A model generated the notes under the pieces. The model ran no database searches. It was not told where the DNA came from and worked only from the letters and a program-made list of their open reading frames with translations. Source: Streptomyces xiaopingdaonensis (lineage in GTDB: Bacteria > Actinomycetota > Actinomycetes > Streptomycetales > Streptomycetaceae). Taken from it: a DNA stretch of 43,702 nt. Location: positions 1-43,702 of the forward strand of contig NZ_AJTQ01000167.1 in the NCBI RefSeq assembly GCF_000262345.1, given 5' to 3'. The translations under genes were made by a program, and so were the position numbers. This document shows, one piece after another, positions 8,067 to 17,969 of this stretch. How positions within the stretch are numbered: position 1 is the stretch's first letter; the number at the start of each line of letters is the position of its first letter.

Positions 8067-9869
8067 ATGCGGCACGACCGAGCCCTTCGCCAAGCCGAAG
8101 AGGCGCTCTCGACCCGCACCAGGAGCCTCTGGCGAACTCCCCTCGTGCGGCGCACGCTCGCCTTCGCTGCACGCCCGTACCTGGACCCGCCGAGCCCGTC
8201 CTCGGTGGTACGTCGCTGGCCGGGTCTCACCGCGCTCTGCTTCGCCACCGTCTTCTTCTGGCTCTCGCTCACGCCGTCGCTCGTCCCTAGACCGTGGTAC
8301 CTCCAAGGCGTGATCGGCGGCATCACCGCAGCGATCGGCTACGCGATAGGCGCCCTCCTCGACTGGGCGTTCCGCTCCGCACTCCGGCCGCTGCTGCACC
8401 GCTTCCCCCGACTACGGCCGCGCGAGCGGTGGCGTGCGTACGCATGGCAGGCGTACTACGTGCTGAGCGTCGGGCTGACGATCCTCACGCTCTCCGAGAG
8501 CGCCCGCATGCAGCGCGAACTGCGGCGCCTCCAGGAGATGCCGGAGACGCTCACCTGGCACTCGATGATGATCGCCGTCATGGCGATCATCATCTGCTTC
8601 GCGCTGCTCGCCGTCGCCCGGGTCGTGCGTCTGGGCACCCGCAAGCTGATCAGGCTGCTGGGACGCTTCGTCCCGCGGCCGGTGGCGATCCTCGGGGGTC
8701 TCGTGATCAGCGCTCTCGTCGTCGTCTTCGGCGCGAGGGACGTCGTCTTCGACCGCGGCGTGATCGACATCGCGGCACGTATCGCCGAGAGCACGGACAA
8801 GGGGACGAAGGAGGGCATCGTCCAGTCGGGCTCCCCTTACGTCTCCGGCAGCCCGGACTCCCTGATCTCCTGGGAGGAACTGGGCTACGAGGGACGGAAC
8901 TTCACCGGCTCCGTCCCCTCGGCCGAGCGCATCACGTCCGTCACGGACCGGCGGGCACAGGAGCCGATACGCGTCTACGTCGGCCGGCGCACCTTCGACG
9001 ACTTCACCGAGGGCGCGCGGCTCGCCGTCGACGAGCTGGAGCGGACGGGCGCCTTCGACCGCGAGGTCCTCGCCGTAGCCGGCACCACGGGCATGGGCTG
9101 GATCAACTCGACGGACGCCGAACCGCTGGAGTTCCTGCACGGGGGCGATACGGCGATCGTGGCGATGCAGTACTCCTACCTGCCGAGCTGGGTCAGCTTC
9201 CTCGTCGACAAGGAGCAGGCGGGCCGCGCCAACCGCGCGCTCGTCGCGGCGGTGCGGGAGCGCTGGCTCCAGGTCCCGGAGGAGGACCGTCCGAAGCTCG
9301 TCGTCTTCGGCGAGAGCCTCGGTGCCTACGGGGTGGAGGCGGCCTTCGAGAGTCCGGACGACCTGCTCTCCAAGGTGGACGGCGCCGTCCTCGCCGGCTC
9401 CCCCAACTTCTCCCCGATCAGGGAGGAGGTGACGGAGCACCGGGACCCCGACACCCCCGTCTGGCTCCCCGAGTACCGGAACGGCCGCAACTTCCGTTTC
9501 GCGCAGTGGCCGGAGAAGGACCTCGCGGCGCCGTCCGGCACGTGGCGGCACCCCAGGGTCGTCTACCTCCAGAACGCCTCGGACGCCATCGCCTGGTGGT
9601 CGCCGCAACTGGCGCTCACCCGCCCGCAGTGGCTCAAGGAGCCGCTGGGCCGCGACATCACCGAGGAGGTCACGTGGTTCCCCTTCGTCACCTTCTGGCA
9701 GACGACGGTGGACATGGCCGTCTCCTACGGCGTCGAGGCACCGCACGGCCACCGCTACGGCACGGCCTCGGTGGAGGCGTGGGCCTCGGTCGTGCCTCCG
9801 GCGGGCTGGGCCGAGGCGGACACGGCGAAGCTGAAGCGCTTCATGGACGCGCGCGAGGCACCGTACTGA
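8067..9869 (+). CDS. Membrane-anchored alpha/beta hydrolase (Abhydrolase_9 family)
   Basis: A 600-residue protein with an N-terminal membrane domain of about four to five hydrophobic segments. These include W-P-G-L-T-A-L-C-F-A-T-V-F-F near 50, I-G-G-I-T-A-A-I-G-Y near 90, M-M-I-A-V-M-A-I-I-I-C-F near 170 and V-A-I-L-G-G-L-V-I near 210. A C-terminal alpha/beta hydrolase domain has the nucleophile elbow G-E-S-L-G at about residue 415. This two-part layout corresponds to the Abhydrolase_9 N- and C-terminal families of actinobacteria. The active site is probably extracytoplasmic and the substrate, perhaps an envelope lipid, is unknown. ATG 8067 follows GGGGGGCGAAG. The frame is open upstream to 7785, but homologous sequence starts near 8067. 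Confidence 0.88.
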   Translation: MRHDRALRQAEEALSTRTRSLWRTPLVRRTLAFAARPYLDPPSPSSVVRRWPGLTALCFATVFFWLSLTPSLVPRPWYLQGVIGGITAAIGYAIGALLDWAFRSALRPLLHRFPRLRPRERWRAYAWQAYYVLSVGLTILTLSESARMQRELRRLQEMPETLTWHSMMIAVMAIIICFALLAVARVVRLGTRKLIRLLGRFVPRPVAILGGLVISALVVVFGARDVVFDRGVIDIAARIAESTDKGTKEGIVQSGSPYVSGSPDSLISWEELGYEGRNFTGSVPSAERITSVTDRRAQEPIRVYVGRRTFDDFTEGARLAVDELERTGAFDREVLAVAGTTGMGWINSTDAEPLEFLHGGDTAIVAMQYSYLPSWVSFLVDKEQAGRANRALVAAVRERWLQVPEEDRPKLVVFGESLGAYGVEAAFESPDDLLSKVDGAVLAGSPNFSPIREEVTEHRDPDTPVWLPEYRNGRNFRFAQWPEKDLAAPSGTWRHPRVVYLQNASDAIAWWSPQLALTRPQWLKEPLGRDITEEVTWFPFVTFWQTTVDMAVSYGVEAPHGHRYGTASVEAWASVVPPAGWAEADTAKLKRFMDAREAPY

Positions 9870-9891
9870 CCCGAAGCCGGACGCCTCGGTG

Positions 9892-11331
9892 TCAGCCCCT
9901 GGACCCGCCTTCGGCGCCGTCGCCCGTGCCGGAGGAGCCCGAACTCCCCTCGCCGGCACCGGAGTCCGCCTCGGCCCGGCCCGCGGGTTCGTGCGGCGGT
10001 TCGGGCTCCGCTTCACCTCCAGGGCCGCCCCCGCCCCCTGGAGCGCCGGCTGCCTGCACCTGCCGCCGCGCCTGTTCCTCCGCGTACGCCTTGAGGTAGA
10101 CGACGACCGTGTTCGAGACGGCGACGAGCGGCACCGCCACAACAGCGCCCGGAATCCCGGCGATCAGGCTTCCGCCCGTCACCGCGAGCACCACGGCGAG
10201 CGGATGCACCTGGACCAGCCGTCCGAGGATGAACGGCTGCAGCACATGGCTCTCGATCTGCTGCACGGCGAGGACGACGGCGAGCACCAGCAGCGCGGTG
10301 ACGAACCCGTTGGTGACGAGCGCGACGAGCACGGCGAGCGCCCCGGAGACGACGGCACCGATGATCGGGATGAAGGCGAAGAGGAAGATGAAGACGGCGA
10401 GCGGCACCGCCATCGGCACGTCGAGGAAGTAGATGCCGATCCCGATGAAGACCGCGTCGATGAGGGCGACTATCACCGTGCCGCGCACGTACCCGGTGAG
10501 CGTGCGCCAAGCGCGGGGCCCGGCCCCCGCGATGCCCTCGCGCGCCGCGAAGGGGACGAATTTCAGCACCCAGGCCCAGATCTTCCGCCCGTCGTAGAGG
10601 AGGAAGAGGGTCACGAACATGGCCAGGAACGCGCCCGTGAAGAACTCGACGAGATAGCCGACGCCCTCGAGGCCGGCGGAGGTCAGCTCGTTGGTGTTGT
10701 TGCCGATCCAGTTGCTGAGGTTGCTGGCGATGTCGTTGATCTGGTCCTCGGAGACGTGGAACGGACCTTCCAGCGCCCAGGACTTGAGCTCCTCGATACC
10801 CGCCTGCACCTTGTCGGTGAGGGTGTCGAGGTTCTCCATCACCTGCCAGACGACGAACCAGCCGACGAGGCCCATGACGACGAAGCCGCCGATGAAGGTG
10901 AGAGCCGTCGCGCTGCCCTGCCCCATCCCCCACTTGCGGAGCTGACGCGTGGTCGGCTGGAGGAGCGCGGTGATCAGCAGCCCCGCCGAGAACGCGACGA
11001 CGACGAGGCTGACCGCGCTCACGATCTTCATCAGCACGAAGACGACGCCGGCGAGCACCAGCAGCCGCCAACCCGCCTCGGCGGCCACCCGAACCCCCCA
11101 CGGCACGGCGGCGGCAGGCTCGGGCCGTGCGGAGACGGCAGGCGCGTAGACGGGCGGCGGAGGAACACGCAACTGCTCGGCCTCTTCGGCCGCGTCGCGG
11201 GTTACTCCGCCGGGAGCGTCGGTGGGCGGGTCGTTCGGCGAACGCTCGGCGCTCGCCTCCGCGCGCCACTCCGCAGCCCGGGCGGCCATGCGCCGCATCC
11301 CGGTCCGCAACCTGTCCAAGCTGCTCGTCAT
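9892..11331 (-). CDS. AI-2E family transporter (TqsA/PerM-like permease)
   Basis: A 479-residue polytopic membrane protein. The first 90 residues are charged and Pro-rich. They are followed by about seven to eight membrane segments with a large hydrophilic loop after the third (T-D-K-V-Q-A-G-I-E-E-L and the helices behind it). The closing part has the family's conserved pattern I-P-I-I-G-A-V-V-S-G and Q-Q-I-E-S-H-V-L-Q-P-F-I-L-G. The C-terminal 70 residues are Gly/Pro/Glu-rich. The family includes the AI-2 exporter TqsA and Na/H-type antiporters, so the name does not define the substrate. ATG 11331 was chosen for GGAGG 7 bases upstream. The gene is convergent with the hydrolase gene, 22 bases away. 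Confidence 0.9.
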   Translation of the reverse strand: MTSSLDRLRTGMRRMAARAAEWRAEASAERSPNDPPTDAPGGVTRDAAEEAEQLRVPPPPVYAPAVSARPEPAAAVPWGVRVAAEAGWRLLVLAGVVFVLMKIVSAVSLVVVAFSAGLLITALLQPTTRQLRKWGMGQGSATALTFIGGFVVMGLVGWFVVWQVMENLDTLTDKVQAGIEELKSWALEGPFHVSEDQINDIASNLSNWIGNNTNELTSAGLEGVGYLVEFFTGAFLAMFVTLFLLYDGRKIWAWVLKFVPFAAREGIAGAGPRAWRTLTGYVRGTVIVALIDAVFIGIGIYFLDVPMAVPLAVFIFLFAFIPIIGAVVSGALAVLVALVTNGFVTALLVLAVVLAVQQIESHVLQPFILGRLVQVHPLAVVLAVTGGSLIAGIPGAVVAVPLVAVSNTVVVYLKAYAEEQARRQVQAAGAPGGGGGPGGEAEPEPPHEPAGRAEADSGAGEGSSGSSGTGDGAEGGSRG

Positions 11332-11636
11332 CCGGTTTCCTCCGCCCCCGTTGCTCTCCGTCGCTCGCTCCCGCAGTGCCGGACGTACGGCACTCGCCAC
11401 CGAGCCCTTTCCGACGGCAGGCCCTGTACGAGCTCGCGCCGGTCCTCCGACCTAGGACGACGTTACAGGCGGGGACGGTTGCCCCCGGGCCGGGCGCGAC
11501 GTATGAGACACGTGATGCCCCCGGCGGGAACTCCCGCCGGGGGCATCACGTTCGACTGAGAGAGGGCGTTCGCCTACCTCACCGGGTAGGCGCAGCAGCG
11601 CCCGGAGTTCGGCAGTGCGACTGCCTCACGTCCCGA
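11332..11636. other. Intergenic region upstream of the AI-2E permease gene
   Basis: These 305 bases hold the terminator of the muramidase gene (11511-11550) and presumably the permease promoter. No gene or other clear signal was recognised. Confidence 0.5.
11511..11550 (-). terminator. Strong hairpin terminator of the muramidase gene
   Basis: A perfect 19-base inverted repeat (11511-11529 and 11532-11550) has a two-base centre. It lies 87 bases beyond the stop of the minus-strand muramidase gene. It is the most stable-looking hairpin in the window. Confidence 0.85.
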
Positions 11637-12365
11637 TCAGTAATAGTTGTTGGCCTGCCAGAAGCTCCATGCGTCGCACGGGCTGCCATACCGGTCGTTC
11701 ATGTAGTTGAGGCCCCACTTTATCTGCGTGGCCGGGTTGGTACGCCAGTCGGCGCCCGCGGAGGCCATCTTGCTGCCGGGGAGCGCCTGCACGAGGCCGT
11801 AGGCACCGGAGGAAGGGTTGCTCGCCTGGTAGTTCCAGCCGGACTCCCGCTCCACGATCTCCGAGAAGCACTGGTACTGGCCGCCGCCGACGATCTGCTG
11901 GGCCATCGACTTGATTTCGGCGACGGAGTACGAGGACTGCTGCTCGAAGTCACCGGCGTCGGAGCGGTCGTCGGAACGGCTCGCAGACTGGCTGGCGAGC
12001 TGCTCCTCCCGCTCCTTGGCCTTCTTCTCCGCAGCCTTCCTCTTCTTTTCCTCGGCTGCTTTCCGCTTCGCTGCCGCGTCCTCGGCCGCCTGCTTGCGTG
12101 CGGCCTCCTCTGCGGTCTTCTTCGCCTCTGCCTGGGCGGCGGTCGACGCGGAGTCGGCCTGCTGAGTCAGCGAAGCGGTCTGTGCCTGGGTCTGCTGACC
12201 GGCTGGTATGTCAGCGAGGAGCGTCGCGTCAGCAGCGGTGGCCTCGACGTCTGTCGTCGTCTGGCCCTGGTCGCTGCCCGAGGCCACACCGACGACGGCG
12301 CCGACGGTGGTGACCGCGGTGGCGGACGCCACGGCGAATCCCCGGACCGAGATCCGAGCAGTCAC
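11637..12365 (-). CDS. Secreted lytic transglycosylase (SLT/lysozyme-like domain)
   Basis: A 242-residue protein. A basic N-terminus and hydrophobic segment (G-F-A-V-A-S-A-T-A-V-T-T-V-G-A-V-V-G-V) form a signal peptide or anchor. Residues about 75-140 are a long Ala/Lys/Glu coiled coil. The last 90 residues are an SLT-type domain with catalytic Glu in I-V-E-R-E-S-G-W, then S-G-A-Y-G-L-V-Q-A-L-P, and the closing W-G-L-N-Y-M and W-Q-A-N-N-Y-Y. Such enzymes cleave peptidoglycan outside the membrane during growth and sporulation. GTG 12365 is preceded by GGAAGGAAA; ATG 12383 is an alternative. The leader upstream is rich in stem-loops. Confidence 0.9.
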   Translation of the reverse strand: MTARISVRGFAVASATAVTTVGAVVGVASGSDQGQTTTDVEATAADATLLADIPAGQQTQAQTASLTQQADSASTAAQAEAKKTAEEAARKQAAEDAAAKRKAAEEKKRKAAEKKAKEREEQLASQSASRSDDRSDAGDFEQQSSYSVAEIKSMAQQIVGGGQYQCFSEIVERESGWNYQASNPSSGAYGLVQALPGSKMASAGADWRTNPATQIKWGLNYMNDRYGSPCDAWSFWQANNYY

Positions 12366-12540
12366 ACGGTTTCCTTCCAACATGCCCGCTGGGGTGACCT
12401 CGCGGGCGCAATCGTGCCCCTGGCACTGACCTCCCTCGTACATGGCCACGGGAGGTACCGGCCCGGTTGGGTCCCCTCGCAAGGAGAACCCGCGTGGTAC
12501 TTCGGGCGGCATACGGCGGTGACGGGTTTTCAGTTCTAAT
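12366..12540 (-). promoter_or_regulatory. Stem-loop-rich leader of the muramidase gene
   Basis: Directly in front of the muramidase start, two perfect stems can be drawn: 6-base arms at 12384-12389/12402-12407 and 7-base arms at 12429-12435/12450-12456. A third, imperfect stem lies around 12465-12492. Further upstream, AGAAC (12533-12537) and CGTAT (12511-12515) on the minus strand are 17 bases apart. This loosely resembles the GGAAC/GTC pattern of cell-envelope-stress sigma (SigE-type) promoters. Structured leaders are common in actinobacterial cell-wall hydrolase genes, but the hallmark sequence of the c-di-AMP (ydaO) riboswitch was not seen. Confidence 0.35.
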
Positions 12541-13049
12541 GCTCAGTGGTGAGCGGTGGTGCAACACCCTCGGGGGTGCGGATGTGCCGTATGCGGGGCC
12601 TGACAGAACCCACACCCTGCCGGAAGCGCGTGGGCCGAGGCAATTCCGTGCCGAGTGGGAAAGCTCACAGGGGGTTTGGCCTGGTGGATAGCCGGAAATA
12701 CGGGCGCGTCGCCCCCGCCACCGCTAGGGTGCCCGCCCTCGCGACTCCCCATCCCCGCAAGGGACTTCGGGCTACGCCCCGCTACCTCGGAGCCGCGGAA
12801 ACCCCCAGCTCAACGAGGCGGTCTCAGCATATACCCGCCCGTACGCGCGCTGTGTGCCGGGTACCTGACGGACCGTATCGGCCGACTACGGCGAAGCGCC
12901 GAGAGGTCCACTCGATCGGATGCTCCCGAGTCCCCCGCTGTGTACGGGAGTTCGCCGGATCGTGCGGGATTCGCCGATTCGGCTGCGGAATGCGGCGTCC
13001 GTCCGTTTCTACGGGTTCCACCGGGCCCCACGGATTCCGAAGGCACCCG
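12541..13049. other. Long gene-poor stretch between muramidase and PhoH genes
   Basis: About 500 bases carry no ORF with convincing codon usage on either strand. Frames that cross it belong to long shadow ORFs of the PhoH gene. Short hairpins occur, for example GCTC/GAGC around 12541-12554. Nothing else was recognised. Confidence 0.5.
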
Positions 13050-13105
13050 CCGACGGCCGCCCGGGCCGAACACCTCGCCCCGGGCGGCACGTCGACGGCC
13101 GTCGG
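13050..13105 (-). terminator. Nested hairpin terminator of the phoH-like gene
   Basis: Outer 10-base arms (13050-13059 and 13096-13105) are perfect inverted repeats. Inside them a CGCCCGGG/CCCGGGCG pair extends the stem. The structure begins 1 base after the stop codon of the minus-strand gene. Confidence 0.7.
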
Positions 13106-13106
13106 A

Positions 13107-14420
13107 CTACATCCCCTCCAGCATCTCCGTCACCAACGCCGCGATCGGCGAGCGCTCGGACCGAGTGAGAGTGACGTGTGCGAAGAGGGGGTGCCCCTTC
13201 AGCTTCTCCACCACGGCGACGACGCCGTCGTACCGGCCGACACGGAGGTTGTCGCGCTGCGCCACGTCGTGGGTGAGGACCACCCGCGAACCGGTGCCCA
13301 CCCGGGAGAGGACCGTCAACAGGACGTTGCGCTCCAGGGATTGGGCCTCGTCGACGATGACGAAAGCGTCGTGGAGGGAGCGCCCGCGGATGTGCGTGAG
13401 CGGGAGGACCTCCAGCATGCCGCGGGCGTGGACCTCCTCGATCACCTCCCGGCTGGTGACGGCGGAGAGGGTGTCGAGGACCGCCTGGCCCCACGGGTTC
13501 ATCTTCTCGGCCTCGGTCCCGGGGAGGTACCCGAGGTCCTGGCCGCCGACGGCGTACATCGGGCGAAAGACCATCACCTTGCTGTGCTGCCGCCTCTCCA
13601 GCACCGCTTCCAGACCTGCGCAGAGAGCGAGCGCGCTCTTGCCCGTCCCGGCGCGGCCCCCGAGGGAGAGGATGCCGACCTCCGGATCGAGCAGCAGGTC
13701 GAGCGCGATCCGCTGCTCGGCGCTGCGCCCCTTGATGCCGAACGCCTCGCGGTCCCCGCGTACGAGCTTGATCCGGCGGTCGGGGGTGACCCGGCCGAGC
13801 GCGCGCCCCTTCTCCGACTGGAGCACCAACCCGGTGTGGACGGGGATCTCCGCCGCTTCCGGCACGTGGACGCTCTCCGCCGCGAAGAGCTCGTCGATCT
13901 CCTCGCCCGGCAGGGTGAGTTCGGTCATGCCCGTCCAGCCGGAGTCGACACCGACGAGCTCCGCCCGGTACTCCTCCGCGACCAGTCCCACGGCCGACGC
14001 CTTGATCCGCAGCGGCAGGTCCTTGGAGACGACGGTGACGTCGGCCCCCTCCGCCTGGAGGTTCCTGGCGACGGCGAGGATGCGCGAGTCGTTGTCACCG
14101 AGGCGGAAACCGGCGGGGAGCACCGTCGTGTCCGAGTGGTTGAGCTCGACGCGCAGGGTGCCGCCCACGTCCCCGACGGGGAGAGGGGCGTCGAGCCTGC
14201 CGTGTTTGACGCGGTACTCGTCGAGGCGGCGGAGCGCCTGCCTGGCGAAGAACCCGAGCTCGGGGTGGTGGCGCTTGGCCTCCAGTTCGGTGACGACGAC
14301 CACGGGGAGCACGACCTCGTGCTCCTCGAACCGGTCCATGGCCGCCGGGTCGGCGAGCAGCACGCTGGTGTCGATGACATAGGTGCGGCGCTCGGCCTCG
14401 CTGCGCTTCTTGCTTGTCAC
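13107..14420 (-). CDS. PIN-domain PhoH-family ATPase (PhoH2-type)
   Basis: A 437-residue fusion. The N-terminal 150 residues form a PIN-type RNase domain with acidic residues in [10 protein letters not shown] and later G-D-N-D-S-R-I. The C-terminal half is a PhoH ATPase with Walker [10 protein letters not shown] near residue 260 and Walker B F-V-I-V-D-E-A-Q. Mycobacterial PhoH2 has this architecture and acts as an RNA helicase/RNase, and the same is expected here. The frame continues to 14654, but the upstream part is low-complexity. GTG 14420 (or 14423) matches the family start and follows a GAGGGGG stretch. It lies downstream of uppS on the same strand with 366 bases between. Confidence 0.92.
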   Translation of the reverse strand: MTSKKRSEAERRTYVIDTSVLLADPAAMDRFEEHEVVLPVVVVTELEAKRHHPELGFFARQALRRLDEYRVKHGRLDAPLPVGDVGGTLRVELNHSDTTVLPAGFRLGDNDSRILAVARNLQAEGADVTVVSKDLPLRIKASAVGLVAEEYRAELVGVDSGWTGMTELTLPGEEIDELFAAESVHVPEAAEIPVHTGLVLQSEKGRALGRVTPDRRIKLVRGDREAFGIKGRSAEQRIALDLLLDPEVGILSLGGRAGTGKSALALCAGLEAVLERRQHSKVMVFRPMYAVGGQDLGYLPGTEAEKMNPWGQAVLDTLSAVTSREVIEEVHARGMLEVLPLTHIRGRSLHDAFVIVDEAQSLERNVLLTVLSRVGTGSRVVLTHDVAQRDNLRVGRYDGVVAVVEKLKGHPLFAHVTLTRSERSPIAALVTEMLEGM

Positions 14421-14786
14421 CACGGGTGGACGTACCCCCTCGGATGAGGTCGGGGAGCGACGGCGTCGCGGAGGAAGAAACCGGACTCGGCCCGCGCGCG
14501 GGCCGGCGACCGGCCCTTCACGCCCCTGGCAACCGGCGTGCGCCGTGCACGGCGGGTGCGCGCGTCCGTGGATTGCAAACGGGCCTCCCGGCGGCCGAAC
14601 CCTCTGGAGAGGGTGCGGCCTTGAGGGGGTATTCCCCGGTCGGCTGGCATGCATGCAACGGCATATGCCCGCGGGCGACGGTCACCTGATGTGACGTCAC
14701 CGCGCGGGTGGAAGCGCTCCGCCTCCGGAGCGTCGATCTCGTCGTGTCGAGGGGGAGTTGGCCGTTCCGACGGGCGTATCCGCCGC
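14421..14786 (-). promoter_or_regulatory. PhoH gene leader region with perfect palindromes
   Basis: No gene was found in these 366 bases between the uppS stop and the phoH-like start. Two perfect 10-base palindromes are present: GCATGCATGC (14647-14656) and GTGACGTCAC (14691-14700). GGGG/CCCC stems flank TATT around 14625-14637. A uppS terminator-like hairpin lies at 14715-14732. The palindromes are plausible operator sites for the PhoH gene. Confidence 0.4.
14715..14732 (-). terminator. Short hairpin after uppS
   Basis: CGCTCCG and CGGAGCG are perfect 7-base arms around a CCTC tetraloop. The hairpin lies about 55 bases beyond the uppS stop on the minus strand. A modest terminator candidate. 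Confidence 0.45.
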
Positions 14787-15548
14787 TCAGCCGCCGTACC
14801 TCCGGTTGCGTGCCGCGTAGTCGCGGAGGGCGCGGAGGAAGTCGACCTTGCGGAAGGCCGGCCAGAAGACCTCGCAGAAGTAGTACTCCGAGTGTGCGCT
14901 CTGCCACAGCATGAATCCGGACAGCCGCTGCTCGCCGCTGGTCCTGATGACGAGGTCCGGGTCGGGCTGGCCGCGGGTGTAGAGGTGCTCGGAGATGTCC
15001 TCGACGGTGAGCTCCTCGGCGAGCCGGCCGAGGCTGGCGCCCCGTGCCGCACGGTCGCTCAGCAGGGAGCGCACCGCGTCGGTGATCTCCTGGCGGCCGC
15101 CGTACCCGACGGCGACGTTGACGAGTATCCCGTCGACCTCGCCCGCCTGCTCCTCGGCCTCCTTGAGCACCTGCTGGGTACGGCCCGGGAGCAGGTCCAA
15201 CTGGCCGACGTGGTGGACGCGCCAGCGGCCGTCGGAGGCGAGGTCGCGGACGGTGTCCTCGATGATGCCGACGAGCGGCAGCAGCTCGTTCTCCGGACGG
15301 GTGAGGTTGTCGGTGGAGAGAAGCCAGAGCGTGACGACCTCGACGTCCGTCTCCGCGCACCAGCCGAGCAGCTCCTGGATCTTCTCGGCCCCGGCCTGAT
15401 GCCCCTGCTCCGCGGTGCCGCCGGAGGCCCGCGCCCAGCGCCGGTTCCCGTCGAGGATGACGCCGATGTGCTTGGGCACCCTGGTGTGGTCGAGGCGGTC
15501 CTCCACCCGACGCGCATAGAGCTTGTACACCAGGTCGCGCAGCTTCAT
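14787..15548 (-). CDS. uppS: Isoprenyl (cis-prenyl) transferase, UppS family
   Basis: A 253-residue Z-prenyltransferase that condenses isopentenyl diphosphate onto allylic diphosphates to make the polyprenyl carrier used in peptidoglycan synthesis. The catalytic/Mg site I-L-D-G-N-R-R-W-A lies at residues 31-39 (Asp33). The C-terminal I-R-T-S-G-E-Q-R-L-S-G-F and the E-Y-Y-F-C-E segment are the substrate-binding motifs. Length is normal. Streptomyces genomes usually carry more than one such enzyme, so this may be a secondary copy or make a shorter Z-prenyl chain. It is the first gene of the minus-strand group that includes the PhoH and muramidase genes. Confidence 0.94.
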   Translation of the reverse strand: MKLRDLVYKLYARRVEDRLDHTRVPKHIGVILDGNRRWARASGGTAEQGHQAGAEKIQELLGWCAETDVEVVTLWLLSTDNLTRPENELLPLVGIIEDTVRDLASDGRWRVHHVGQLDLLPGRTQQVLKEAEEQAGEVDGILVNVAVGYGGRQEITDAVRSLLSDRAARGASLGRLAEELTVEDISEHLYTRGQPDPDLVIRTSGEQRLSGFMLWQSAHSEYYFCEVFWPAFRKVDFLRALRDYAARNRRYGG

Positions 15549-15655
15549 TGGATGGCCAGCCCTCCATGCCGAGTCCGGGATTCGAGAACCTTACTGCCGC
15601 CCACCCGTTCGGCTGAAGCCGGGCTGTTCAGGCGGTCGTTGATAAGAATTGGCAC

Positions 15656-16705
<1,050 letters not shown>

Positions 16706-17095
16706 GCCTTCGGCTTGCCGACCACCGGCCGGGCTTCATGCGGGTTCGGCCGGATTCAATCCCTGCCGAGGCCGCGCTCGGATCGGAACAGGAGTGGTGT
16801 GGTGGCGTCCGCGCCCCCGTCGACCACCCCAGCGCGTGCACTCGCTCACAGTGAGTGACCAAGTGCATGGCGGCATCGACGGGCTCCCCTCTGCGCGCGG
16901 ACGCCTCCGACGGAGGCTCCGAGCACCAGAAAACCGGGGCTGACCAGGAGAAAGAAGGCGCGCGCTGCAGACACCGGAAAAGAAAGCGGGCCGGTCCGTG
17001 GGGGGATACGGACCGGCCCGAGGGGGGGGTTCCACCATAGCCCCTCACAGCGGGTGTTGTGCCCCTTCGCGACCGTGTCGTTTTTGGCCCGGTCC
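16706..17095. other. Intergenic region with an imperfect dyad and a terminator
   Basis: This 390-base stretch has no convincing gene. It contains the terminator at 16988-17019 and an imperfect dyad centred near 16852. In the dyad, outer arms TGCACT/AGTGCA enclose CTCACAGTGAG, which is symmetric around one base. The dyad could be a regulator site, but no promoter was recognised next to it. Confidence 0.4.
16988..17019 (-). terminator. Rho-independent terminator of the prepilin peptidase gene
   Basis: Perfect 12-base arms (16988-16999 and 17008-17019) enclose an 8-base loop. On the minus strand the stem is followed by the pyrimidine tract CTTTCTTTTCC. It lies 77 bases after the peptidase stop. 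It is one of the few terminators here with a T-rich tail. Confidence 0.8.
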
Positions 17096-17836
17096 TCAGG
17101 CGGCCAGTCCGTGGAGGAGCACCGTCGCCAACGCGCCGCACAGCAGGGAGGGGCCGAGGGCGATATCCGCCTGCCGGGAGCGTCTCCGGGTGAGCAAGAG
17201 CACAGCGCCCCACACGCCTGCGGGCAACCACCCGAGAAGTGCGCCCAGCAAGAGCGCTCCCCAGCCGTACCACCCAAGAGCGACCCCGAGCGCGAGCGCG
17301 AGCTTGACGTCGCCGTAGCCGAGGGCGGCCGGGTTGGCGAAGTGGATGGCGCCGTAGGCGAAGGCGAGGGCGGCGCCGCCGAGGAGTGCCGTCCGCCAGT
17401 CGCCCCCTGCGCGCGGGAAGAGCGCGGCGCAGGCGAGGGCGGTGGCAGTGAGCAGGGCCAGGGGCAGCGTGAGCACGTCGGGCAGTCGCCGGGTCTCGCG
17501 GTCGACCGAGGCGAGGAGGAGGCAGAGGGGGGTGGCGAGGAGCCAGGCCGCGAGCTCGGGGCGGGGACCGACGGCGGCCGCGAGCGCTGCGCAGATCGCC
17601 GCCCCGCACACGGCGAACCCTGCGGTCCCTGGTCCGTAGGACGAAGCAGGGCCGCACTCGGTACAGCGGGCGCGACCGAGCCACGAGCGGGGTGCCGGAC
17701 CGAGGGGATGGCCGTCCGGGCAGCTCGTGCGCGGCGGGGCGCCTTCGGGGGCTGCGAGCCGGTAGCGGGCGCGCGGGAGCAGTGCGGCCGTGAGTGCGCC
17801 GTACGCGGCGGCGAGGAGGGTGAGCCAGGTGGTCAC
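17096..17836 (-). CDS. Type IV prepilin peptidase (A24 family)
   Basis: A 246-residue membrane protein with about seven hydrophobic segments. The two catalytic aspartates of the aspartic prepilin peptidase family are present: the first in the S-V-D-R-E-T-R-R-L-P-D segment, the second in G-Y-G-D-V-K-L (the G-x-G-D motif). The N-terminal part keeps C-P-D-G-H and C-T-E-C-G, a remnant or variant of the zinc-binding C-x2-C motifs of full-length TFPP enzymes. It would cleave and perhaps methylate pilin-like leader peptides at the inner membrane face. No pilin or Tad genes are adjacent. GTG start with a weak ribosome-binding site. Confidence 0.88.
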   Translation of the reverse strand: MTTWLTLLAAAYGALTAALLPRARYRLAAPEGAPPRTSCPDGHPLGPAPRSWLGRARCTECGPASSYGPGTAGFAVCGAAICAALAAAVGPRPELAAWLLATPLCLLLASVDRETRRLPDVLTLPLALLTATALACAALFPRAGGDWRTALLGGAALAFAYGAIHFANPAALGYGDVKLALALGVALGWYGWGALLLGALLGWLPAGVWGAVLLLTRRRSRQADIALGPSLLCGALATVLLHGLAA

Positions 17837-17969
17837 GGGGCGAGCCTACGCCGTGTCAACTGGGCGTGTGGCGGGGCTGTTTCGGTGCGGTGGTGCGGAG
17901 CCCTGTTGCTCCGTTCCGGCGCCTTGTCGTCGGGCGGCGATGTCAGTGGGCGGGCCTACTCTGTAAGAC

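Noticed and set aside
12366..12720. c-di-AMP (ydaO) riboswitch upstream of the muramidase gene
   Set aside because: Such riboswitches are frequent before actinobacterial wall hydrolases, but the conserved GACAGCUAAC...GUAGGCG-type core was not found.
12546..14447. 633-aa and 575-aa plus-strand ORFs across the PhoH gene
   Set aside because: They are antisense shadows of the PIN-PhoH gene, whose motifs and codon usage are unambiguous on the minus strand.
16837..16866. tRNA-like or dyad element around 16850
   Set aside because: Only an imperfect dyad with TGCACT/AGTGCA ends. No cloverleaf can be drawn.
16736..17038. 100-aa minus-strand ORF behind the prepilin peptidase
   Set aside because: It covers the terminator hairpin and has shadow-like composition (Pro/Arg/Ser), with no ribosome-binding site.
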